DNA from: Chloroflexota bacterium
GTDB taxonomy: Bacteria; Chloroflexota; UBA6077; JACQUR01
Reading direction: 5' to 3'
NCBI GenBank assembly: GCA_016210245.1
Contig: JACQUR010000151.1
Coordinates: 1-6,356, forward strand
Length of the DNA: 6,356 bases
Shown: piece by piece, positions 1 to 5,910 of the stretch
Layout: every line of letters starts with the position of its first letter
How positions within the stretch are numbered: the stretch's first letter is position 1
Notes under the pieces: generated by a model
The model's database searches: none
Told to the model about the DNA's origin: nothing
The model's input: the letters and a program-made list of their open reading frames with translations, nothing else
Program-made: the position numbers and the translations under genes

Positions 1-1
1 C

Positions 2-97
2 GAACTGGCCATCCTCTCCGGCCTTCGCCTGAAGGTGCTCCCGCCAACACTCGGCTCTCGAGAGGCCATCCTCGCCCGCTACGGCCTCTCCCCGTGA
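2..97 (+). CDS. C-terminal end of an unidentified upstream protein (partial)
   Basis: A reading frame is open from the left edge to a TGA at 95-97 and encodes about 31 residues ending in ILARYGLSP. The composition (Leu, Ala, Gly, Arg, Pro) and a high-GC third position look like the tail of a real protein, and the stop is followed by a promoter-like gap before the next gene. I do not recognise the family. The start and most of the protein lie outside the window, so no function is given. The other two plus-strand frames are also open over such a short stretch, so the frame choice rests only on plausible protein character and on the stop falling just before the intergenic gap. Confidence 0.4.
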   Translation, partial: ELAILSGLRLKVLPPTLGSREAILARYGLSP

Positions 98-135
98 CCG
101 CTTCTATCAAAACTTCAGGGCGTCATCTACCACCC

Positions 136-165
136 TTGACGGGCGCTGGTCGGCGCTGCTACGAT
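136..165 (+). promoter_or_regulatory. Candidate sigma70-type promoter for the F420 operon
   Basis: TTGACG at 136-141 resembles the -35 consensus. It is followed after 18 nt by TACGAT at 160-165, which matches four of six -10 positions. The predicted transcript would begin near 171-173, leaving a leader of about 33 nt before the GTG at 206. This is the only long non-coding gap upstream of the tightly packed genes. It is motif matching only; in a phylum with poorly known promoters it may be wrong. Confidence 0.35.
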
Positions 166-167
166 CA

Positions 168-199
168 CTGCACTCTACCGAAGACCGTGCAGTAGACTG
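168..199 (+). repeat. Imperfect hairpin with heptamer-like words at the presumed transcript start
   Basis: CTGCAC (168-173) can pair with GTGCAG (187-192). Alternatively CACTCTAC (171-178) can pair with GTAGACTG (192-199) with one mismatch; the two pairings exclude each other. The 11-mer CTGCACTCTAC at 168-178 recurs exactly in the right arm of the perfect palindrome at 5903-5976, and TAGACTG at 193-199 fits the heptamer pattern seen at the other repeat loci. It could be a decayed member of that repeat family, or an operator for the downstream IclR-like protein, since IclR regulators often bind short palindromes near their own promoter. Both readings are inference. Confidence 0.3.
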
Positions 200-205
200 A
201 AGCCC

Positions 206-1573
206 GTGAGCCCTCGCACCTCCGAGTCCCGCGTTGCCCCCTATGGCCAGGCCGTGCCGGCCGTGCGGCGCGCCATGGCTGCGCTCGAGCAACTGGCGGG
301 TGCCCCCGACGGGCTGGCGCTGGCGGAGCTGAGCCGGGCGGTGCGGGTGAGCCCCAGTTCGCTGCTGGCGATCCTGCGCACGCTGGAACGGCAGGGCTAC
401 GTGGCCCAGGATCCGACCAGCCGGCGCTACCACGTCGCCCTGCCGCTGGTGGTCCTGGGCCGCCAGGCGGCCCAGGATCTCGTGCCGGAGGCCATCTTCC
501 GCCAACTGGCCCGCCCGCTAGCCAAGCGCCTCGGCGAGACCGTCTCCCTGTGGACGCTCTACGGCTCCCAGGCGGTGCTGGTGGCCGCGGAGGAGGGGCC
601 GCGCCAGGCGCGCTTCGCCCCCCGGCCCGGCCTGCACTGGTCGGCGGGTGGGTGCGCCCTCGGCCACGCCTTGCTGGCAGGTCTGAGTCCGGCCCGGGTA
701 GCGGAGTGGTATGCACAGACGGAGGAGCCGGGCGGTGCCGAAGTAGGGCGCCGAGCCAGTAGCCACGGAGAGGGGGGGCTGCTGCCCTGGCCAGCGCTGA
801 TCGAGCGGCTGGCCAGGGTGCGGGAGGTGGGCTACGCGGACGAGCATGCAGCCACGGAGCCGGGCCTGTACGTGCTGGGGGTGCCGGTGCCCGGGACGTG
901 GCGCGGCGCCAGCCTGGCCGTGGCCTACGCCGCGCCGCGCGCCGAGCGGCCTGCGGAGGCCGACAGGATCGCTCGAGCGTTGGGCGAGGTGGCGGAGGCG
1001 CTGGTCCACGCGGCCCAGGCGCCGAGCGACTCGGCCGCCGTCCCGTCCGTCCAGGCCCCGCCGGTCTGGCTGTCCGCGGCTGCCGGGCCCATGAGTCCGG
1101 CCGAGCGGCAGGCCTTCCTCGACGGCCCCTGGCTGGCCACGCTGGCCTGCCTGAAGGAGAACGGCTATCCCTACAGCGTGCCGGTCTGGTACCAGTGGCA
1201 GGAGGGGCGCTTCTGGGTGGTACCCCGGGCGCGGGCCGAGTGGGCCCGCTACCTGGAGCTGAACCCGCGCGTCTCGCTGGCCATTGGCGAGCCGGTGCCA
1301 CCGCTGAGGCGGGCGCTGGTGGAGGGCCGGGCCGAGCCGCTGGATGGGCCACAGAGCGCGGACCGTGCGGCCCGGCTCGTGGCGCTGATGGCCGCTCGCT
1401 ACCTGGGCCCGGCCGCGCCCGCCTACCTGGAGGCGACCGCGAGCCAGGCCCGCCGCGTCTTCGCCCTCGTCCCCGAGAAGCTGGTCACCTGGCGCGGGTT
1501 GGCGCCCCATCCACGCTACGACGCGGCGCCGGGCGAGCCAGCGGCTCGCCCCTACGGGCGGGGGGTGGCCTGA
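206..1573 (+). CDS. IclR-type transcriptional regulator fused to a PNPOx/F420-dependent split-barrel domain
   Basis: The protein has 455 residues, about 200 more than a usual IclR regulator. Residues 17-80 form a winged HTH (LALAELSRAVRVSPSSLLAI, then LERQGYVAQD and a wing at YHVALPL). Residues about 83-270 look like the IclR effector domain (ETVSLWTLYG, GGCALGHALLAG, REVGYA). After a linker rich in Pro, Ala and Ser (271-297), residues about 298-440 resemble the pyridoxamine 5'-phosphate oxidase-like split barrel, which binds FMN, F420 or other ligands: GPWLATLACLKENGYPYSVP, VWYQW, then an Arg-rich stretch before LNPRVSLAIGEP. The GTG at 206 has only a weak upstream GAAG; later in-frame starts at 254, 263 and 275 would still keep most of the HTH. 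It stops 3 nt before the annotated cofG start, so it is probably cotranscribed with the F420 genes. A role as cofactor-sensing regulator is inference; enzymatic activity is also possible. Confidence 0.85.
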   Translation: MSPRTSESRVAPYGQAVPAVRRAMAALEQLAGAPDGLALAELSRAVRVSPSSLLAILRTLERQGYVAQDPTSRRYHVALPLVVLGRQAAQDLVPEAIFRQLARPLAKRLGETVSLWTLYGSQAVLVAAEEGPRQARFAPRPGLHWSAGGCALGHALLAGLSPARVAEWYAQTEEPGGAEVGRRASSHGEGGLLPWPALIERLARVREVGYADEHAATEPGLYVLGVPVPGTWRGASLAVAYAAPRAERPAEADRIARALGEVAEALVHAAQAPSDSAAVPSVQAPPVWLSAAAGPMSPAERQAFLDGPWLATLACLKENGYPYSVPVWYQWQEGRFWVVPRARAEWARYLELNPRVSLAIGEPVPPLRRALVEGRAEPLDGPQSADRAARLVALMAARYLGPAAPAYLEATASQARRVFALVPEKLVTWRGLAPHPRYDAAPGEPAARPYGRGVA

Positions 1574-1576
1574 GCC

Positions 1577-2833
1577 GTGGCCATCGAGTCTACCGTCGAA
1601 AGTCCAAAGTCGAAAGTCCCGTTCGGGACTTTCGACTTTGGACTTTCGACGGTAGATACTCAACCGCGTGTGGCGCTCGAGCGCGCCCTCGAGGGCACCC
1701 CGCTCACTCGCCAGGAAGCCTATCACCTGATCCGGGCCAGCGCGGCGGAGGTGCCGGCGCTGTTGCTGGCGGCGAGCATCTTGCGCGAGCGGGGCAAGGG
1801 GCGCGTGGCCACCTACTCGCGCAAGGTCTTCCTCCCGCTCACCAACCTGTGCCGCGACAGGTGCGGCTACTGCACCTTCGCCAGGCCGCCGGGCCATCCG
1901 GACGCCCACACCATGGCCCCGGACGAGGTGCTGGCCGTGGCGCGGGCCGGCCAGGCCCAGGGCTGCAAGGAGGCCCTGTTCAGCCTGGGCGAGAAGCCGG
2001 AGGAGCGCCACGCTCTGGCTCGCGCCCAGTTGCGGCGGCTCGGCTACCCCAGCACGGTCGTCTACCTGGCGGCTATGTGCGAGCTGGTCTACCGGGAAAC
2101 GGGCCTGCTCCCCCACGTCAACTGCGGCGTGCTCACCCGAGACGAGCTGCTGCAGCTCCGTGAGGTCTGCGCTTCCATGGGGCTGATGCTGGAGAGTGCC
2201 AGCGAGCGGCTGCTCCTGCCGGGACAGGCCCACTACGGCTGCCCGGGCAAGGTGCCGGCCCTGCGCCTGGAGACGCTGGCGACGGCGGGCGAGCTGGGCA
2301 TCGCCTGCACCAGCGGCCTCCTGATCGGCATCGGGGAGACGCCGGAGGAGCGAGTGGACGCGCTGTTCGCCCTGCGGGAGCTGCACGAGCGCTGGGGCAA
2401 CGTGCAGGAGGTCATCGTCCAGAACTTCCGGGCCAAGCCGGACACCCGCATGCGGGCCTGGAGCGAGCCGAGCGTCCTGGACATGCTGCGTACGATTGCC
2501 GTGGCGCGGCTGGTGCTCGGCGCGGACCAGAACCTCCAGGCGCCGCCCAACCTGGCGCCGGATGCCTACCAGGTGTACCTGTTCGCAGGCATCAACGACT
2601 GGGGCGGCGTCTCGCCGGTGACCCGGGATCACATCAATCCCGAGCACGCCTGGCCGATGATCGACGAGCTGCGCGCGGTGACGGCCGAGGCTGGCTTCGA
2701 GCTGCGCGAGCGGCTGTGTCTCTATCCAGAGTACGTAGCGCAGCCGCGGTTCGTGCGGGGGCGGCTGCGCGGGCGGATCGAGGCGCTCGTGGACGAGCGC
2801 GGCATGGTACGCGAGGAGGAAACGCGATGGTAG
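1577..2833 (+). CDS. cofG: CofG, FO synthase subunit 1 (7,8-didemethyl-8-hydroxy-5-deazariboflavin synthase)
   Basis: This is a radical SAM enzyme that, with CofH, builds the deazaflavin chromophore FO: it cyclises the tyrosine-derived hydroxybenzyl adduct made by CofH. The 4Fe-4S motif CRDRCGYC (Cys92, Cys96, Cys99) follows SRKVFLPLTN as in the family. FSLGEKPEER (135-144), LLIGIGETPEER (248-259), NFRAKP (283-288) and GINDWGGVSP (338-347) are further CofG signatures. The start is uncertain. GTG at 1577 lies 3 nt after the upstream stop but makes the first ~27 codons run through a perfect palindrome (1589-1656), adding a low-complexity extension. GTG at 1670 (codon 32), just beyond the palindrome, would begin with ALERALEGTPL, as a normal family N-terminus does, and leave 387 residues. 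I list the longer form and regard the shorter one as about equally likely. The end overlaps cofH by 7 nt. Confidence 0.95.
   Translation: MAIESTVESPKSKVPFGTFDFGLSTVDTQPRVALERALEGTPLTRQEAYHLIRASAAEVPALLLAASILRERGKGRVATYSRKVFLPLTNLCRDRCGYCTFARPPGHPDAHTMAPDEVLAVARAGQAQGCKEALFSLGEKPEERHALARAQLRRLGYPSTVVYLAAMCELVYRETGLLPHVNCGVLTRDELLQLREVCASMGLMLESASERLLLPGQAHYGCPGKVPALRLETLATAGELGIACTSGLLIGIGETPEERVDALFALRELHERWGNVQEVIVQNFRAKPDTRMRAWSEPSVLDMLRTIAVARLVLGADQNLQAPPNLAPDAYQVYLFAGINDWGGVSPVTRDHINPEHAWPMIDELRAVTAEAGFELRERLCLYPEYVAQPRFVRGRLRGRIEALVDERGMVREEETRW
1589..1656 (+). repeat. Perfect palindrome of heptamer repeats at the cofG start (33-bp arms)
   Basis: The left arm (1589-1621) is the exact reverse complement of the right arm (1624-1656), with a 2-nt centre, TT. 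The left arm consists of heptamers: TACCGTC (1591), GAAAGTC (1598), CAAAGTC (1605) and GAAAGTC (1612). A near-match TCGAGTC precedes it at 1584. The length is 68 nt. As RNA it would form a very stable hairpin. It has no T tract after it, so it is not a classical intrinsic terminator. It lies either in the leader between the regulator gene and cofG (if cofG starts at 1670) or inside the first codons of cofG (if it starts at 1577). Confidence 0.95.
2813..2820 (+). promoter_or_regulatory. Shine-Dalgarno site fixing the cofH start
   Basis: GAGGAGGA lies 6 nt upstream of the ATG at 2827. This supports 2827 over the in-frame upstream ATG at 2716, which lies deep inside cofG and would add an Arg/Ala-rich stretch that is not CofH-like. 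Confidence 0.8.
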
Positions 2834-4221
2834 ATCGGGAGGCGGGCACCGCCGAGCGGCTGCTCGGCCGGCTGGACGCCGGGGTGGCGCGGACCCTGGA
2901 CCGAGCGCTCGACGAGCGCGAGCTGGGGGGCGAGGAGGGCGCGGCGCTGTTCGAGGTCCACGGCACGGAGCTGCTGGCCCTGTGCCTGGCCGCCGACGAG
3001 CTGCGGCGGCGGGCGGTGGGCGAGGTGGTGACCTACGTGGTCAACCGCAACATCAACTTCACCAACGTGTGTACCAAGCGCTGCGGCTTCTGCGCCTTCA
3101 GCCGCGGCCACCTGGAGGAGGAGGCCTACTTCCTGCCGCTGGAGGAGCTGGTGCGACGCGCGCGGGAGGCCTGGGAGCTGGGGGCGACCGAGGTGTGCAT
3201 CCAGGCCGGGCTGCCGCCCCGGATGGACGGCTCGTTCTACCTGGACATCTGCCGCGCCCTCAAGGCCGAACTGCCGGAGATGCACATCCACGGCTTCTCC
3301 CCCGAGGAGGTGCGCTACGGCGCCAGCCGCTCCCGCTGCTCGATCGAGGACTACCTGGCGCGTCTGAAGGAGGCCGGCGTCGACTCGCTGCCGGGCACCT
3401 CGGCCGAGATCCTGGACGACGAGCTGCGGCGGCGCATCGCGCCGGGCCGCATCTCCGTAGCGGACTGGAGGCGGGTGATTGTAGGCGCGCACCGGCTGGG
3501 CATCCCCACCACCTCGACCATGATGTACGGCCACGTGGAGACGGGCCGCCAGCGGGCTGCCCACCTGGCCCTGCTGCGCGAGATCCAGAAGGAGACGGGC
3601 GGGATCACCGAGTTCGTGCCGCTCAGCCTGGTCCACGGCGAGGCGCCTATGTACCGCACCCACACCGTGCCCGGCCTGCGCCCGGGCGCCACGGGTGAGG
3701 AGGTGGTGAAGGTCCACGCCGTCGCTCGGCTGATGCTCTACCCCTACATCCGCAACGTGCAGGTCTCGTGGGTCAAGGAGGGGTCGAAGCTGGCCGAGTG
3801 GTGCCTGAGCGCTGGGGCCAACGACCTGGGGGGGACGCTGATCAACGAGAGCATCTCCACCTCTGCGGGCGCTACCAACGGCCAGCTCGTGCCCCCGCGC
3901 GAGCTGCGGCGCTGGATCTACGACGCCGGGCGCGTGCCCGCCGAGCGAACCACCACCTACGGGATTCGCCGCGTCTTCTCCGACCCGGCGAACGACCCGC
4001 TCGAGCCGCTGGACGAGGCGGCCGAGCACCCGGAGCGCTTCGGGTCGTACTTCGAGCTGATCCACATGGACCGCTTCCGCTTCCAGGACACCTATCGCCC
4101 GGCCGATGGGGGCCGCGACCGGTTGGAGGTTGGACGGGTTGGAGGTTGGAGGTTGGAGGTTGGATCCAACCTCCAACCTCCAACCTCCAACCTCGAACAC
4201 CGGAGCGTCGCGCGTGGCTAG
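2827..4221 (+). CDS. cofH: CofH, FO synthase subunit 2 (5-amino-6-(D-ribitylamino)uracil--L-tyrosine 4-hydroxyphenyl transferase)
   Basis: This radical SAM enzyme cleaves tyrosine and joins the 4-hydroxybenzyl fragment to the ribitylaminouracil intermediate of flavin synthesis, giving the substrate for CofG. The cluster motif CTKRCGFC (Cys82, Cys86, Cys89) follows NRNINFTNV as in the family. Also visible are EVCIQAGLPPRMDG (122-135), HIHGFSPEEV (153-162), SLPGTSAEILDDELRR (187-202), FVPLSLVHGEAPMY (263-276), VQVSWVKEG (311-319), GANDLGGTLINESIS (330-344) and the C-terminal RTTTYG (374-379). The body ends near DTYRPADGGRD (421-431). The remaining tail, residues 432-464, is encoded by the heptamer repeat at 4121-4194 and does not look like family sequence. 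The stop overlaps the cofD start by 8 nt. The total of 464 residues is longer than I would expect for this family, largely because of the tail. Confidence 0.96.
   Translation: MVDREAGTAERLLGRLDAGVARTLDRALDERELGGEEGAALFEVHGTELLALCLAADELRRRAVGEVVTYVVNRNINFTNVCTKRCGFCAFSRGHLEEEAYFLPLEELVRRAREAWELGATEVCIQAGLPPRMDGSFYLDICRALKAELPEMHIHGFSPEEVRYGASRSRCSIEDYLARLKEAGVDSLPGTSAEILDDELRRRIAPGRISVADWRRVIVGAHRLGIPTTSTMMYGHVETGRQRAAHLALLREIQKETGGITEFVPLSLVHGEAPMYRTHTVPGLRPGATGEEVVKVHAVARLMLYPYIRNVQVSWVKEGSKLAEWCLSAGANDLGGTLINESISTSAGATNGQLVPPRELRRWIYDAGRVPAERTTTYGIRRVFSDPANDPLEPLDEAAEHPERFGSYFELIHMDRFRFQDTYRPADGGRDRLEVGRVGGWRLEVGSNLQPPTSNLEHRSVARG
4121..4194 (+). repeat. Heptamer repeat block with a 28-bp-arm perfect palindrome at the end of cofH
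   Basis: Two copies of GGTTGGA (4121-4134) and a CG are followed by four more copies (4137-4164). These meet, with no spacer, four copies of the reverse complement TCCAACC (4165-4192). The palindrome 4137-4192 is perfect and centred on GGATCC. In the register used at the other loci the right arm is CAACCTC repeated four times (4167-4194). The block lies wholly within the cofH reading frame and adds the C-terminal tail. It ends 19 nt before the cofD start, so a hairpin here could affect the handover of ribosomes from cofH to cofD. The GG-tracts also fit a two-layer G-quadruplex pattern. Confidence 0.95.
4202..4205 (+). promoter_or_regulatory. Shine-Dalgarno site for cofD
   Basis: GGAG lies 8 nt upstream of the GTG at 4214 and directly downstream of the palindromic block. 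It supports the GTG start over the ATG at 4106. Confidence 0.55.
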
Positions 4222-5152
4222 GGCCGTGCTGGCCCTGGCCGGGGGGGTGGGGGGCGCCAAGCTCGTGCTGGGCCTGAGCCGCCTGCTGCCGCCCGAGGCG
4301 CTCACCGTGGTGGTCAACACCGGCGACGACGAGACGTTCCACGGGCTCCACGTCTCGCCCGACCTGGACACGGTGACCTACACCCTGGCCGGTCTGGCGA
4401 ACCCCGAGACGGGCTGGGGGGTGCAGGGCGAGACCTTCCAGGCGGCGGCAGTGCTGGAGCGACTGGGGGCCGAGACCTGGTTCCGGCTGGGCGACCGCGA
4501 CCTGGCCCTCCACCTGCGCCGGACCGAACTGCTGCGCGCCGGGTGGACGCTGTCGGAGGTCACGCGCGAGCTGTGCCAGCGCCTGGGCGTCGCCCACGCG
4601 GTCGTGCCCATGAGCGACCAGCCGGTGCGCACGGTGGCTCTGACCGATGAGGGCGAGCTGGCCTTCCAGGTCTACTTCGTGCGTCGCCGCTGCGAGCCGC
4701 GCCTGCTCGGGCTGCGCTTCGACGGGGTCGAGCGGGCCGAGCCCGCGCCGGCCTTCCGCCAGGCGCTGGTGTACGCCCGGGCACTGGTCTACTGCCCGTC
4801 CAACCCGTTGGTCAGCCTGGGGCCGATCCTGGCGCTGCCCGGGGTGCGGGAGCAGGTGGAGCGTTTCCCTGGCCCGCGGGTGGCAGTCAGCCCGATCGTC
4901 GGCGGCCAGGCGATCAAAGGGCCGGCGGCCAAGATGTTCGCCGAGCTGGGCGAGGCGCCCAGTTGCGTGGCTGTCGCGCGGCGCCTGCGCGGGCTGTGCG
5001 ACGTGTTCGTGCTCGACCAGGTCGACGCGGCACGCGCGGAGGAGGTGGCGGACCTGGGGATGCGGCCGCTGGTGGTCCCGACGCTGATGGCCAGCGAGGC
5101 CGACAAAGTCCAACTGGCGCGGCGGGTGCTCGAAGTGGCGGAGGCGGCCTGA
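4214..5152 (+). CDS. cofD: CofD, 2-phospho-L-lactate/phosphoenolpyruvate transferase to FO
   Basis: CofD transfers the activated phospho-three-carbon unit (lactyl-2- or enolpyruvyl-diphospho-5'-guanosine) to FO, giving F420-0 or dehydro-F420-0 and GMP. The 312 residues are normal for the family. The N-terminal nucleotide-binding strand and loop are VLALAGGVGGAKL (5-17). NTGDDE (35-40) and HVSPDLDTVTYTLAG (46-60) carry the acidic residues typical of the metal and substrate site. WFRLGDRD (89-96), SNPLVSLGPI (196-205) and IVGGQAIKGPAAK (228-240) are further hallmarks. The GTG at 4214 places AGGVGGAKL near the N-terminus as in relatives. An ATG at 4106 would add 36 residues read from cofH and the repeat in another frame, and is rejected. 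It overlaps cofH by 8 nt and cofC by 1 nt. Whether the donor carries lactate, enolpyruvate or glycerate cannot be told from the sequence by eye. Confidence 0.96.
   Translation: MARAVLALAGGVGGAKLVLGLSRLLPPEALTVVVNTGDDETFHGLHVSPDLDTVTYTLAGLANPETGWGVQGETFQAAAVLERLGAETWFRLGDRDLALHLRRTELLRAGWTLSEVTRELCQRLGVAHAVVPMSDQPVRTVALTDEGELAFQVYFVRRRCEPRLLGLRFDGVERAEPAPAFRQALVYARALVYCPSNPLVSLGPILALPGVREQVERFPGPRVAVSPIVGGQAIKGPAAKMFAELGEAPSCVAVARRLRGLCDVFVLDQVDAARAEEVADLGMRPLVVPTLMASEADKVQLARRVLEVAEAA
5140..5144 (+). promoter_or_regulatory. Shine-Dalgarno site for cofC
   Basis: GGAGG inside the end of cofD lies 7 nt before the ATG at 5152, which overlaps the cofD stop as TGATG. This fixes the cofC start and indicates translational coupling with cofD. 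Confidence 0.75.
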
Positions 5153-5910
5153 TGGCGTGTGGCCAGGTGCGGGTGGTGATCCCGATGAAGCCGCTGGCCG
5201 CCTCCAAGCGCCGCCTGGCCGGGACAGTGGACCCCAGGCGCCGGGCGCTGCTCTCGCTCTGGATGCTGGAGCGGGTGGCGAGCGCCGCGCAGGACTGCCT
5301 CGCGGTTGGAGAGGTGGCCGTGGTAGGCGGGGACACGGCCGTGGCCGCCCTGTGCCGGGAGCTTGGAACGCGCTGGGAGCCGGACCCGGCCTGGGATCTC
5401 AATAGCGCGCTGGACGCCGCCCTGCGGAGGTCGCGCGCGCGCGGCTGGGCTCAGATGCTGTTCCTGCCCGGCGACCTGCCCGGCCTCGCCACGGCGGAGG
5501 TAGCGGACCTGGTGGACGCCTCGGGCGGCCAGCGCCTGGTGCTGGCTCCAGCCGCGCGCGGCGGCACCAATGCCATCCTGGTCCCGCTCAGGCAGTCGAC
5601 AGTCGACAGTCGACAGTCGACAGTTCCGAGCCCAGCCTGCAACCTTCAACCTTCAACCTCCAGCCTCGGTGTGCCGAGGTGGCGCTTCCAGCTCGGGCCG
5701 GACAGCTTCCGCCGCCACTGCGCCCAGGCTACCAGCCTGGCACTGGAGTGGCGGACCTTCCGCGGCGCGGGGCTCGAGGCAGACGTCGATATACCGGAAG
5801 ATGTGGCGCGACTGGAGCAGGCCGAGCCGGACCTGTGGCGGGTGGCAGCCAGGATGGAGCGTTTCCTGGCAGCACGGCCCGCGCTGGTACGAGGAGCATG
5901 CCGGATTTGA
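5152..5910 (+). CDS. cofC: CofC/FbiD, 2-phospho-L-lactate or phosphoenolpyruvate guanylyltransferase, with an internal repeat-encoded insert
   Basis: CofC uses GTP to activate a phosphorylated three-carbon acid for transfer by CofD. The 252 residues show the family pattern: VVIPMKPLAASKRRLAG (8-24, nucleotide-binding loop), VVGGD (57-61), WDLNSALDAAL (81-91), LFLPGDLPGL (103-112), LAPAARGGTNAILVP (131-145), FQLGPDSFRRH (179-189) and DVDIPEDVARL (211-221). In normal relatives the GTNA segment runs almost directly into the FGPGSF-like segment. Here they are separated by residues 148-172, encoded exactly by tandem heptamers at 5593-5667. The insert keeps the frame and removes no recognised motif, so the enzyme may still work with an extra loop, but this is inference. 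The stop TGA (5908-5910) lies in the left arm of the next palindrome. Bacterial relatives mostly use phosphoenolpyruvate; the substrate here is unproven. Confidence 0.93.
   Translation: MACGQVRVVIPMKPLAASKRRLAGTVDPRRRALLSLWMLERVASAAQDCLAVGEVAVVGGDTAVAALCRELGTRWEPDPAWDLNSALDAALRRSRARGWAQMLFLPGDLPGLATAEVADLVDASGGQRLVLAPAARGGTNAILVPLRQSTVDSRQSTVPSPACNLQPSTSSLGVPRWRFQLGPDSFRRHCAQATSLALEWRTFRGAGLEADVDIPEDVARLEQAEPDLWRVAARMERFLAARPALVRGACRI
5593..5624 (+). repeat. Tandem CAGTCGA heptamers inside cofC
   Basis: There are four complete copies of CAGTCGA (5593-5620) plus CAGT. Read one register over, the word is GACAGTC, close to the GAAAGTC of the palindrome at the start of cofG. Three heptamers equal seven codons, so the peptide repeats with a period of seven residues (QSTVDSR, then QSTVP). 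The hexamer GTCGAC within the array is self-complementary, so the block can fold back on itself, but there is no long opposed arm as at the other loci. Confidence 0.92.
5633..5667 (+). repeat. Second tandem heptamer block inside cofC
   Basis: Five contiguous 7-bp words: CAGCCTG, CAACCTT, CAACCTT, CAACCTC and CAGCCTC. The word CAACCTC is the one repeated at the cofH/cofD locus. The block is separated from the CAGTCGA block by 8 nt. The two together, 5593-5667, make 75 nt, exactly 25 codons. The last word also starts a small hairpin, CCTCGG (5664-5669) with CCGAGG (5674-5679). Confidence 0.88.

Noticed and set aside
1589..1656. MITE or insertion-sequence remnant
   Set aside because: No target duplication or transposase is seen, and the four repeat loci differ in sequence, unlike copies of one element. 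A non-autonomous element is not fully excluded.
2716..2826. Longer cofH starting at ATG 2716
   Set aside because: This would overlap cofG by over 100 nt with an Arg/Ala-rich stretch; ATG 2827 has a strong Shine-Dalgarno site and a normal N-terminus.
4106..4213. Longer cofD starting at ATG 4106
   Set aside because: The extra 36 residues come from cofH and the heptamer repeat read in another frame; the family begins close to AGGVGGAKL, and GGAG with GTG at 4214 fits well.
518..5113. Long minus-strand open frames opposite all the cof genes
   Set aside because: They are Arg/Pro/Gly/Ala-rich with no recognisable family; they are a side effect of high GC content opposite well-identified plus-strand genes.
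4963..5151. Longer cofC starting at ATG 4963
   Set aside because: The added residues are a Gly/Arg-rich shadow of cofD; ATG 5152 with GGAGG at 5140 gives the normal CofC N-terminus.
5593..5667. CRISPR array
   Set aside because: The repeat unit is only 7 bp, without spacers; it lies inside a coding frame.
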